The translations under genes and the position numbers were made by a program. Of a stretch of 64,000 bases of DNA, positions 42,913-53,179 are shown one piece after another. The DNA comes from Selaginella moellendorffii (Eukaryota > Streptophyta > Lycopodiopsida > Selaginellales > Selaginellaceae): contig NW_003314410.1 in assembly GCF_000143415.4 (NCBI RefSeq), positions 1-64,000 on the forward strand, written 5' to 3'. Numbering within the stretch: the first letter of the stretch is position 1; each line of letters starts with the position of its first letter. A model generated the notes under the pieces. It had not been told where the DNA came from, searched no databases, and saw nothing but the letters and a program-made list of their open reading frames with translations.

Positions 42913-45331
42913 TCATCTTCCAGCCTGCAAGAGGTTTTGATGTCAACAATTCGCTAGAAAAAAGAGACAAAAGAAACCAAAAAACAAGACGCTTCTTTAC
43001 CGCTGATGATATAGAGTCGCGGTTTGAAGGCCCGGATTCGCTCCTTCTCCCTCCGGCTGAAGCGTCAGAAGGCCGCCTATACGGAGACATGGACCTGGAC
43101 AGTGTCCCCGAGCCCAGCTTGCTCAGTACGTAGTCTTCTTCTCTGTTCAAAGGGAGCAAGCCACTGCTCATTGATCTCACTCTGCACACGCAAGCAATGT
43201 GGGTGAGGCGAAAAGATAGAAAAAGTTATTCTCCGGCACCTTGCCCATGGTGGCAAAAAATACGCTCTGGTGGATCTTCCTGGTCTGAACTGTACGAGCT
43301 GCTTCAATGTCCGCGGGGAGATCACATAACTATCTGCATGCCGTATGTTAGAGGAGAGTCAAGTGGTCGCTCTCGCCTTTCTTCCTTAGCTCCTTTACTT
43401 TAGTTTTGCGCAGATAGTGTCGTGGTACCTGGATATTCTGCATAGAAGCTGTGGGGGAACCTGAGAGAAACCAGCAAGGAAAGTCACTTAGATACTGGCA
43501 AAGAACGAAAACCGAGTAACTCACTTTCCACGAGCTTTCAACTTCTCCCTTCTTGCAGTGATGCCGCGGAGGTAAGTCGTCTGACCAATCTCAAGCATTT
43601 TATGTCTCAAAAGGACATTCTCTCTTCGTAGCCTTGCCAATTCACCCTCTTTCAAGCCTCCTGGAACACAAAAACCCCTTAGGCAATATTTTTTAAGTCC
43701 CCTAAGGCTGGCACGCACCTACCACCGTGTGTTGATAGTTGCGAGCTTTCACTGGATCAATTCGCAGCATCAAATACATTTTCTTGTCTAGATTACCAGC
43801 CTGAGCTCAGAAAACTTCATCGCAAGTGAGGTATTCGTGAGCAAGAAGTTCAAAGGGATTACCGAATAAACATCACTGTCGAGATGCATCAACGTCCACC
43901 ACAAACCAGTCTCTGGATATCTCACGTTGCAGTCCGCCAATGCACTTTGGATTGAGCAGATAAGGTTCCTCCTGCAACGAAAAATCACAACTTCAATCGG
44001 AATGACATTACACCGAAGAGTACTCACGCATGTGCATAAAACAAGCAGAAGCAAACGTAACGATTCATGCAGGTTTGTGCACGCCCAGGCGTTGCACTGC
44101 AAGACACACAAGAGGACTTAGTCATTAGGAGATCGAAAACCAAGGGAAGAACGGACTCACTGTGCCACAATCTCGTTGATCGTTTTAACGGTGTCCAAAA
44201 ACTCCTCCACGCTCACAAAATCATGGAGGTGCTCACTAAAATACAAGTCCGAAGGATCAAAGATGCCGCCGGTAACGCACGAGCACGTCCCTGCAAAAAC
44301 ACATTCCCCGAATCGTCCCTGTAATTTAATAAGCAGCAGGATGGAGCAAGCAACAACACAAAAACAAATATAAAAACTTCCACCAGACAAAGTGGCACTC
44401 ACCTCCAGGATCAGCTCCAACAAACTGTGAAGCGATGATGATGGGATCATCGATGTCCGGAATGTCGCAGTCGTCTTGATACGGTGCGAATTCCGTTTGA
44501 AGCATGCCTGCTCCTCGTTTCCCACCATACTTCACAATTAGCTCCCTCAGCAAGAAACAAGGATGCACGTACTCGATTGGCCGGTCACACGTCGGGCATC
44601 TGGATAAAGCAGCCAGCAAACGAAGTTCTCACTCGCAATGTCAAACAAAAGAAAAAAAGAAAAGAAAAAAACAAAATCAGCAAGGAAGAACAAACAAAAG
44701 CTATCAGCAAAACAAGGTCTAGCAGGACCTATGAAAAAACCAAAAGATATCAGCAAAAAGAGTTCTAGCAGGAGAACAAAAGCTATCAGCAACCAAAGTT
44801 CTAGCAGGAGAACAAAAAATACCAGCAAAAAAAGTTCTAGCAAACAAAAGCTATCAAAAAACAAGTTCTAGCTATACTGCTCACAAGGGACAAGCACCAA
44901 ACTAAATTCTAGCTATCTCTCACGAGATCAAAGTAGAAGAAAAATCAAGTAACAGTCTCTCACCCTTTGGATCTGGTGAAGCTGTTTTGGAGGCATCGCG
45001 CACAGAATACGTGCCCACACCCGGTCTCCACCGCGTGCTTGAAGACCTTGGAGCACAAAGGACAGTTCAAGAACCTTACATTCTTGTCGCCGCGCAGAGA
45101 GATGCTCGACTTCCTCACGGACGACGATCGCGATCCTCGAGCTGGCGTTGCCGACCCCGCCAATGGCGATGCTACCGCTACTGGCGATGCTGGCACTGCT
45201 GCTGAGCCCGATGCCGATGCCGAGGCCTCCGGCTTGGATTCTCCCTTCTTGTCACCGCCGCTGACGCTGCCGATCCTGCTACTCCTGGTGCTGCTGTTGG
45301 CGGAGCTCGGCCTCTTGGTTGGATTCTCCAT
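42913..45331 (-). CDS. RING-finger protein of unrecognised family
   Basis: Eleven exons: 44964-45331, 44403-44599, 44161-44290, 44028-44096, 43863-43971, 43719-43800, 43525-43660, 43429-43460, 43240-43333, 43001-43181 and 42913-42924 (1410 nt, 469 aa). All splice sites are GT-AG and the frame closes. A Ser/Ala-rich N-terminus leads to a C3HC4 RING, CPLCSKVFKHAVETGCGHVF, then CARC and, after intron 1, CPTCDRP. Next comes a region with FVSVEEFLDTVKTIN and YPETGLWWTLMHLDSDVYS that only faintly recalls Golgin A7/ERF4 proteins. Then LARLRRENVLLRHKMLEIG, probably a short coiled coil, and a basic Ser-rich tail. E3 ligase activity is expected from the RING; the substrate is unknown. The final exon is 12 nt and the eighth 32 nt, so 3' boundaries are less sure. 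Confidence 0.65.
44701..44871 (-). repeat. About 36-bp tandem repeats in intron 1 of the RING gene
   Basis: Five imperfect units with core AGTTCTAGCAGGAGAACAAA and CTATCAGCAA; the first is longer (about 46 bp) and the last shorter. They account for most of the 364-nt intron, the longest in that gene, which splits the RING between its zinc-ligand pairs. Confidence 0.8.
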
Positions 45332-45620
45332 CGCTAATTCGCTCTCATCGATCGAGCTCCAGCTGCCGCCCTCCCCTCCAAAGAGGAGTCACGCCCTTCG
45401 AGTTTTTAGGGCAAAGACAAACGAGTCCGTTTAATTTTAAAAAACCCTAATTGGCGGGAATTCAATTTCTTTGTTAGTTTCCAAAAAGCAAAACCAGAAA
45501 AGCCGGATTTTTTCCTTTCTTTTTGCCGAGAGAGCAAACGAGCGAGAAGAAGTTCTTCTTCTCCTTCTTCGTCCTCTGGAGAGAGAGAGAGAGAGAGAGA
45601 GAGGAACAGCAAAGTGAAAC
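45332..45620. other. Spacer between RING gene and GCP3 with (GA)n
   Basis: A (GA)n run of about 13 units lies at 45580-45604 and an AAACCCTAA telo-box at about 45443. It is the promoter of the RING gene and 3' flank of GCP3. No gene. Confidence 0.5.
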
Positions 45621-48253
45621 TTAGCTCTTTGGAGTGGCAGTTCTTTTGATCTTGAGCCGGACATTTGGCGTGTGCATGTGTTGCCGTGTATAGAACTCGG
45701 AGAAATCCAGCCGGAAGGACAAGAACTTGAGATCGACGTGCTGCTGGACGGGGAGCTGGGCGATAAATCCTTCCAGCAGCGACGAGTACTCGGCAGCAAT
45801 CGCCACCATCTCTTCGCCCATGGTGGCAAAAAACTCGGTGGTGTGCTGCTTGGTCGCGTTTCTACCCCTGAGTAAACAAGCCAGGAAAGGAACTTAGAAA
45901 ACCTCCATCTTCGAGCACCAGCGAAGGAAGAAAAGTATTTCACGTACCTGGTCTGGACCTCTCGAGCATTCTCGTACAGCCGATCCGCGAGGCCTCGGAA
46001 GCGCAGGATGAGATCAAACAGCGTGAAGAGCGTCTTGGACAGCAGCTGGGATCGCTCTCCGAGCAGCGCCTTCTCCATGATCGATCCCAAGTACTTCTCG
46101 TGAGCGGCGATCAGCTCGTCCAGGTCGTGGGCCTCCTCCATCTCTTCCAGAAAGTTGGCCCACGAGTACTCGAGCACCTCGAACATGATGTAGTACTGGA
46201 GGTTCGTGACGAAGTGGTTCATCTCCGTCCGGAGAGTCTGGCACCGCCGCAGCACCGCAACCAGCTGCGACTTCACGGCCGCGTCCACGACGCTCGTCCA
46301 CGGCCGCCCGAGCGAGCAATTCGGTTTCATCGTCTGCCAGGTCGCGCTCAGTGCGTGCTCCACTCGCTTGAGCCTCCAGAGGAAGTTGAAGATACGAAGG
46401 TAGCTCCCCATGACTTGCTCGGTGAAGATGGTCGTCAGGGGGTCCCTTGCGTTGTACTCGAGAGAGAAAACGTCCCAGCCTCGGTCTCCGTCGCCGTGAG
46501 GCATCATCTTTACTCTCAGCCGGTCGAGAACTTCGGTGTCGTCATACTGTGCATTCAAGGCTCGGATGGCGCTCTCCAAAAGCCCCGCCAGCTTGAATGA
46601 GCTCACGGTGTTTGCCGGCTGCGAGAGGTCGGGTCCGACGAGATCCATCAGATACTGAATGAAGTCCCCTTGGCCCAGTAGAAGGTACCTCTTGATAGCC
46701 AAGCAGTGGTCTCGAAACTTGTAACGCTCGTATATGATCTTGATGACGTGACGGTCGATCCTTCCGGCTGCCTCGACCACCAGAGTCTCGAGAACTTCCG
46801 TCTCTCCGTATCCCAGGCTCCCCGCATTGGCAGAAGCTCCAGCAGCCGCCAGAGCCTCCGCGGCCTCCGTCGCCCACTGCTGGTCTTCGCAGCAGACCCG
46901 CAGAAAGTTGATGGACTTCCCCGTTCTCAGTATCCTCTGAGCAAGCGGCTCTGGAATGAAAGACGGTAGCATTCCACTCTGCAAGCTATATCCTTCCCTC
47001 CACAGCGCCTCAGCCTTGACCGGTTGAGCCAGAATGAAAAATTCTCCATACAAGTCGTCCACTTCGCCTTCCAGCACCCAGCGTCTCACCATCTCGAACA
47101 AGGGAGAGCAAACTCTTCGCAGAAGCCGGCTCATGAAACTCCTCACCAGCGGGTCACCGTGCTGAGCGTGGGCGTGTATGGCTCCGGCCATGGCTCCCCC
47201 TCTCAAACACTTACAATCGTCAACCAGCACAGCCATCAACCTCATTCGTGCCAGAGGCTCGGCCAGCCACACCCACAGCCTCCGCAACGAGAGATAGTTC
47301 CCAACGCTCTTCCCGGTCTCTCCTACAGCCAGGAACGGTATCTGGTTGTGGAGTTGCGCCTCGAGCACGGCCATAAGTCGATAGTACTCGGATAGCTCCT
47401 CTTGTAGCGCCGAGCTCAGTGCTTGCCCGACCGTCCCAATCACTTCCATAGTAGCCTGCTCGAGCGTCTCGGAGATGTGCCCCTGGACGCGCTTGAAGAG
47501 CCAGCCAACCTCGCAGAGCCGCCGGACGAGCACCCTCGTCGCTCTTGGGATCCTCAAGCTCTCGTCCACGATGTATCCATCGGCCTCCTTGTCAAACCTT
47601 ACGTACCGGCCATCTATCCCCTGGCAAGCGTACAAAATGTCCCGGACAAGCGCCGCCTCGGAGAGCTCAAAGGATTCCTGTGTAAGATCGCCAAACTCTC
47701 GGAGAGCGGTGGCCTTGACGGTGTCCGAGTCCCTAGCAAGAACGAGCACTCCGCCACCACCACCACCATTTTGAGGTGCTGCTACAAGCCTCTCGTTCGT
47801 GGAATCCGGCAATGCTGGTAGCCCTCCAGCGGCAGCGTGGGCGGAGATTGTGGACGTGAGCGGCACCGCCGTGCCCCTCGTCTCGGCTCTTTCCCGCCGC
47901 TGGTCCTCCGCCACGGCCCTGAGAAGATAGAGTACCGCCCAGCGGTTCTCGATGCTGCCCGGGCCGCTCAGTGCCGCCAGGCGGCGGTGCAAATCCGCGA
48001 ACGTGAGGGCGTCCGAGGAGCGCCCCTCCATCACCAGCTGCCGCTTGATAGACTCGGCCATGGCCGCCTCGTCGCTGGCCAGCGACGACACAATGCGGGA
48101 TCCCACGATGCGCATTGCGTACCTGAAGGCTTGATCCGCCACAACGTCCAGATCGCCATCGCCGCGCTGCTGTTGCTGATGCTGCTTGGCCGCCGGGAAA
48201 ATCCGCTGGACGAGCTGCTTGACGAGACCAGCAACACCATCGCCGGCTTCCAT
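45621..48253 (-). CDS. GCP3: Gamma-tubulin complex component 3 (GCP3/SPC98)
   Basis: Two exons: 45948-48253 and 45621-45867 (2553 nt, 850 aa), close to the 838 aa of the Arabidopsis protein. It shows both GCP halves: an N-terminal grip1 region with DILYACQGIDGRYVRFDKEA, RVLVRRLCEVGWLFKRVQ, SLRRLWVWLAEPLARMRLMA and GDPLVRSFMSRLLRRVCSPL; and a grip2 region with SINFLRVCCED, YLLLGQGDFIQYLMDL, WDVFSLEYNARDPLTTIFTE, YLRIFNFLWRLKRVEHAL, HFVTNLQYYIMFEVLEYSW and AHEKYLGSIMEKALL. GCP3 binds gamma-tubulin with GCP2 to form the small complex that nucleates microtubules at nuclear envelope and cortical sites. The intron lies near the C-terminus. It is divergent from RPN9. Confidence 0.95.
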
Positions 48254-48474
48254 CGCCCAGAGACGAAAAGAGCTTCGCCCTAGCCCTAGAACCCAAGCTG
48301 TGCTACATTCCCGCTTCTTTACGTTATCCTGCTGGGAATCGAAACCGTGCCTCTGGAGTTTTAAGCTGCTGGGATTCGAAACCCCGACGTCTGCCCTAAA
48401 ATTTTAGTTCTTCCTCTTTCGCGAGGGAGCATTCGTGGCGCTAGGGTTTTTGGCGCTCGTGGCGCTGCGTGGCG
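48254..48474. promoter_or_regulatory. Bidirectional promoter of GCP3 and RPN9
   Basis: The two start codons are only 221 bp apart. The spacer has an imperfect 17-bp direct repeat, TGCTGGGAATCGAAACC at 48330-48346 and TGCTGGGATTCGAAACC at 48367-48383, spaced 37 bp, and a telo-box-like CTAGGGTTTTT at 48440-48450. Both genes are housekeeping and cell-division related, so shared control is plausible. Confidence 0.55.
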
Positions 48475-49999
48475 ATGGCGGCCGTCACGTACCTGGAGCA
48501 GCAGAGCCGATTGGAGCCGGATCTTGCCGAGTGGTACAATGATCTGGCGCATCTATACCGGCACAAGCTCTGGCATCAGCTCACGCTCAAGCTCGAGAAA
48601 TTCTTCCAGCACCTCCGGGTAGGCAATCTCTCGCCCTCTCGCTCCCTCTCCGGAGATTTTGGTGAAAATCTGGTGATATTATGGTGGGTTGCTTGCAGGA
48701 TGGCAATGACATGATCAATCTCTACCACGAATTCATCACGGACTTCGAGTCCAAGATCAATCACCTCAAGCTCGCTCACTTCGCGGTGATCGTGTCGCAG
48801 CACTACGAGGAGAAGGAGGTAGCGATCTCCTACTTGGAGGGCGTGATTGGCAAGCTCCGGGCGACTGGCGACAGGCGCGTGGAGGAGCCCGTGCTGTACG
48901 TGAAGATGCAAATAGCCGCATTGAAGCTCCAGAAGGGGGAGCTAAAGGAATGCAAGGTGCTGCTGGATGAGGGCAAGAGCACACTCGAGAGCATGACCGA
49001 CGTTGATCCGTCGGTGCACGCCAGCGTCCATTGGGTGTCTTCACAGTACCACAAGTCCAAGCAAGAGTTCACTGGCTTCTATCGAAGCGCTCTTCTCTAC
49101 TTGGCTTACACGTCAGTGGAGAGCCTGTCGGATTCCTTCAAGCTGGTAAGATTCCCTCCACTTTTTCTTTCTGTCTTTATTTTTTTTGCTTGATTCTGGG
49201 CTAAAGCTCTTTCGCTATGGTTGTGTCTGTATGTAGGACCTGGCTTTCGACTTGTCCTTGGCAGCGCTCTTAGGAGATAACATTTACAACTTTGGAGAAC
49301 TTCTTGCGCACCCTATAGTAAGCAGCTGGTGTTTCTTTCTTGTCTTTTTTCCTCGTGTACTGAGAGGTTTTTGTTCTTCTATCCCAGGTAAACAGCCTTC
49401 AAGGCTCCTCTGTGGAGTGGCTGTACCACATTCTGATGGCGTTCAACACTGGCGATTTGGCAAAGTACCAAGTACTCTGCGAGAGATGGGCAGACGCTCT
49501 GTCCGCGCAACCGTCCCTCGTGGAGAACAAGAAGAAGCTGTGGGAGAAGATCAACATACTGTGCTTGATGGAAATCATCTTCAGGTAAGAGCAAAGCTTC
49601 TCACAGGAAGACAACCACATTTTCTTTCTCTCGCAGCCGCCCCTCCGACGAGAGGACCATCCCTCTGGCGCTCATCGCCGAGCGAACGACTCTACCGCTG
49701 GAAGAGGTGGAGCATCTCTTGATCAAGAGCCTATCGGTACTGTCTCAAAGTTTCTAGCATTAGAATCATGGCCGATGATCACGGATTCATTCACTCCCTT
49801 TTCTCGCTCGCAGGTCCATCTCATCGAAGGCATCATCGATCAGGTGGATGGAACCGTCCGTATCTCGTGGGTCCAACCGAGAGTTCTGGGAATCCCGCAG
49901 ATTGCAGCGTTGCGTGATCGACTCGACAATTGGTTGCTAAAGGTTCACTCGACGTTGTTAGCTGTGGAGTCTGAAATTCCAGACTTGGTCACAACTTAG
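48475..49999 (+). CDS. RPN9: 26S proteasome regulatory subunit RPN9 (PSMD13)
   Basis: Six exons: 48475-48618, 48699-49145, 49237-49317, 49388-49584, 49637-49736 and 49814-49999 (1155 nt, 384 aa), the expected length. Recognised segments are MAAVTYLEQQSRLEPDLAEW, LWHQLTLKLEKFFQ, LKLAHFAVIVSQHYEEKEVA, STLESMTDVDPSVHASVHW, EFTGFYRSALLYLAYT, DLSLAALLGDNIYNFGELLA, LWEKINILCLMEIIF, then the PCI winged helix (EEVEHLLIKSLSVHLIEGII, RVLGIPQIAALRDRLDNW). RPN9 is a lid subunit of the 19S particle. It starts 221 bp from GCP3 on the other strand and is followed 174 bp later by cystinosin copy A. Confidence 0.96.
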
Positions 50000-50172
50000 C
50001 TTGCGCCAAAATCTTCTCTTCTCCTTTTTTGTGTTGTGCCGAGAACAATTCATTTGACAAAAGAGAGTCGTTTCTTAGACGAATAAGGTATCCAATCGAA
50101 CGGCTAGGATTGTTCCCAGCGATACAAGAAACGTTATATAAGATTCGTTAAGCTGATCATTGGAGGGGGCGA

Positions 50173-51484
50173 ATGGCGTCTTGGAGCTCCAGCTCTTTGA
50201 GCGCGATCTATCAAATTCTTGGATGGTTTGCGTTTGCAGTGTGGTCGATCAGCTTCTACCCGCAAGTGTTGCTCAATTACCGGCGAAAGAGGTACGCATT
50301 GATAGCTGCCGCAAGAAAACTGTTCCAATTCTCGCTTCGTCCCCTTTGCGCTTTTCTCAAGCTAGTTTTTGATTGCTTGCAGCGTCGTAGGATTGAACTT
50401 CGATTTCCAGCTGCTCAACTTCACCAAGCATTCCTCGTATCTCATCTACAACGCCGCCGTCTTCTTCAGCCCTGTCGTTCAAAGGCAGTACCACGAGAAG
50501 TATGGTCGTGACGAGGTGCGTAATTGAGAGATGGACGAAGACCCCTGAATCCTTCTCCACGTTCCAGCTGATTCCAGTTGCTGCAAACGACGTTGCGTTC
50601 TCGATCCACGCCGTGCTCCTCGCAGGATTCACAATTGTGCAAATTTTCCTGTACGAGGTAACAAAGCAAGCTGAAGAGAAAGGTGACAAGCTTACTTTGG
50701 TGTCCCTTTTAGAGAGGAGGACAAAGGGTGTCCGAGGCTGGAGTTTTGGTGTCCCTGGGAGCTTGGCTAGCCGGATTGACCGGTCTCATCGTCGCATTTC
50801 CCAGCGGCCGCTGGCTATGGCTCGTCCAAGTTTTCAAGTAAGATCCAATTCTCTTAATCTGTTAGTTGCTTGAACACTCTTAATCTTGCGCAGCATCATA
50901 CAAATGGTGATGGCAGTGATCAAGTACATCCCTCAGGTAATAAAGCTGTGATCACATCACCCAAAGTGTCGAGATCGTTTTCATGCGATCAACAGGCTTG
51001 GATGAACTTCAGGAGGAAGAGCACCGTTGGCTGGAGCATAGCAACCATTCCCCTCGATTTGTCGGGGGGAATCGCCAACATTCTCCAGATGGCCGTGCAA
51101 TCCATCGACCAACGTAAGCCTCTCGAGTTTTGTGGCTTTAGAGATCTTGACTCTCCAATCGCACAGGCTCCACCATGAACTTCTCCGGGAACGTTGGCAA
51201 ACTGGGAATCTCGCTGGTATGTTTCTACGTCACTGCAATTCTAGTCTTCCACGTTCCCTGTATACACGTTTCTAATCTTCCACGTTCATACTCTTCCACG
51301 TTCCCTGTATTCTACGTAGGAATGCATCGCTTTCGACATTCTCTTCATCTTTCAGCACTACTTCCTCTACTACAAAGCTGACAAGGTCGATGAGCTTGAT
51401 GCCACTTACTACTACGAAGTCCTGGAGAACGACCCAGAGCAGGCCAAGACCGGCCAAGTCAATGATCAGATAAAAAAACCGTGA
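50173..51484 (+). CDS. Cystinosin homologue (PQ-loop transporter), copy A
   Basis: Eight exons: 50173-50291, 50383-50515, 50568-50657, 50713-50837, 50894-50936, 50996-51113, 51167-51216 and 51320-51484 (843 nt, 280 aa). It shows both PQ loops: [20 protein letters not shown] in the first, and [20 protein letters not shown] in the second. Further signatures are [20 protein letters not shown], then [20 protein letters not shown], and FQHYFLYY. Cystinosin exports cystine from lysosome or vacuole with protons. All eight splice phases match copy B, 9.3 kb away, and no stop or frameshift is seen, so both look functional. Intron 7 contains a short duplication (TCTTCCACGTTCCCTGTAT repeated nearby) absent from copy B. 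The C-terminal tail differs from copy B. Confidence 0.92.
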
Positions 51485-51565
51485 CACAGAACATTTGTAT
51501 ATATATATGACCAGTCGGTTTTTACAAAAAGAGGGAGCAACGAAACCACGAGATTGGTGATAGTC

Positions 51566-51738
51566 GCTCACACCTTTCGGTGCTCCTTTGCCACTTCCTC
51601 ATCTGATAGAGGGTCGTAGCTCTGATCTTCCTGGAGCCGCTTCCGCTGGCTTGCCTTGCTGAAGAAGACGAGACACAGAATTAATCACTAAACTTCTCAT
51701 GAACCTATCTTTCACGGCCAGTGACTGGAAGTGTATGG
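51566..51738 (-). pseudogene. 3' fragment of a TOM1-like (TOL) gene
   Basis: This matches the last exon of the intact TOL gene (60819-61031), including the stop-proximal CACACCTTTCGGTG and ATAGCTCTGATCTTCCTGGA. It carries several deletions that break the frame, and nothing of exons 1 or 2 follows. It is a by-product of the cystinosin duplication, truncated at about 51738. Confidence 0.85.
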
Positions 51739-52939
51739 AGCTCTACACTTTTGATTCCTTCTTTTTCTTTTTTTGTTTCTTTTTGTGCTTTAGTTGTTGC
51801 AGTGGTTGATGCCTCAACTACTCTGGCCCTTTTTTAATGACCTTTCACCTGATTTCAGTTTGTAAAGATATAATAATAATAATGCATGAATCTAGAAAAT
51901 ATTTTTAATTAAGAGTGTGAAAGTCCTCCATACTCTTTCCATCATAATTTTTAGTCTTCTTGATGATAGAGATAGAGCACTTAAAAGAACATCTTTTATT
52001 TATCATAGCCTTAGGTATGGTAAGCAATTTGTGATAGCAACTTTTGTCCCAAAAAAAAAAGTATATTTGGGGTGGGTGGCCTGGCAAAAAACTTATAGTA
52101 ACCTCCAAAATATATTTAAAAAAACACAGACGTGCTTAAACTATTATATGTGTTACTTGCAAAATAATATTTTAAACACAATATTTTTTTATGAATAAGT
52201 ATGCATTGGTGTTTGTAATGTATGTAAGGCAAAGTCCAAGTGCAATTTTTATGCTATGTAAATCTTTACATTAGTTCTTTTTTCTACACATTAATAAGGT
52301 TTAGACTTAAAGCTTGTAGACATAATATTTTCCAACAAGCAAGCTGGATTTTTTAGCACATTTTAAATATTGTGGACTAAGCTTGCCATTATTGTGTGCT
52401 TAGTTAACTAACTATTACAATGCCAAATAATTTAGCATATGATTAAGAATGTGAAAAATCCATTTAAGAACAGACAGTACAAAACAGTGTTAAAACTATT
52501 TCAAGCTATACAATCTAAACGTTATATGCCAAATTCACGAAACTATGCGATTACTTTCAAGGAGTGCTTGAGTTCTTTCTAATAAAGAAGAAAGTAGGGA
52601 CATAGATAGAGGTTTTGTGAAATTAGTGGCACTGAAGCAAAGCATGGCTTTGCATTGTTAGACAGCTCAAAGTAACAAAATTGGTAATGAGGACTTAAAG
52701 CTTGCAATAGCATTAGTGCTTGGCAATTGGGATGAAGAGTTCATGTAGAGATTTGCTACTATGGACTGAAGAGCAACTAGGTCATTTGTAAAGTTCGAAG
52801 AATAGTCCCATCTCAACAGGTTTTCAACTTGATGTTGTCAAATATCTTATAGCTTGGACAACACTTGTAGATAGATATAGCATTAAAGAGATATTGCTTC
52901 CTTGTTTGAAAGCTTTCATAACATACAAAATCTTAGCCT
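51739..52939. other. AT-rich DNA, possibly decayed PPR gene sequence
   Basis: AT-rich with no usable ORF. The stretch before 52940 may hold more of the same broken PPR gene found at 52940-53179, but frames are too damaged to show it. Confidence 0.35.
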
Positions 52940-53179
52940 TCATCCCAATACATCAATGCTTGTAGCCATATAAAGCTTATGAAACAAGCAAAGTATGCAA
53001 TAGAGATGAAGTATAGGATCTATGTTAGGCATGAGCACTACCATGGAGTGATTAATCTCTTGGAACAAGTAAACCATTTAGATGAGGCAATGATGGTGTT
53101 AAAATCTATGCCTCTAGAGCCGAGATTTGTAACTTGAACTACCATTCTGAGTGCATATAAAAGGTGGAAAAATGTGAAG
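52940..53179 (+). pseudogene. PPR protein (PLS class, E-motif region) fragment
   Basis: Translation in one frame gives INACSHIKLMKQAKYAIEMK, then HEHYHGVINLLEQVNHLDEA, MMVLKSMPLEPRFVT, a stop, and TTILSAYKRWKNVK. This follows the conserved pattern of the last PPR repeats and E motif of PLS-type proteins (ACSHxGL, then HYxxxVDLLGRAGxLDEA, then MPxEPDxVxWxxLLSAC). The in-frame TGA at 53135-53137 replaces the usual Trp. PLS PPR proteins guide C-to-U RNA editing in organelles, abundant in lycophytes. This one is dead. Confidence 0.7.

Larger units (their letters stand above)
50095..51738 (+). repeat. Segmental duplication, copy A
   Basis: From ATCGAACGGCTAGGATTG at 50095 to about 51738 this block matches 59365-61031: the whole cystinosin gene with all eight exons and similar introns, plus the last part of the convergent TOL gene. 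Similarity begins and ends abruptly. In this copy the TOL part is only a fragment. Confidence 0.85.

Noticed and set aside
44111-44157. Alternative RING-gene frame giving CNAWACTNLHESLRLLLL after 44161
   Set aside because: It needs non-GT donors at two introns; the canonical splice path gives one consistent frame to the stop.
44701-44871. CRISPR-like regular repeats
   Set aside because: Adjacent imperfect tandem units with no unique spacers, within an intron of a plant nuclear gene.
45437-45947. Continuation of the GCP3 ORF past 45948
   Set aside because: It loses GCP similarity at a GT donor; splicing to 45867 restores the conserved C-terminus.
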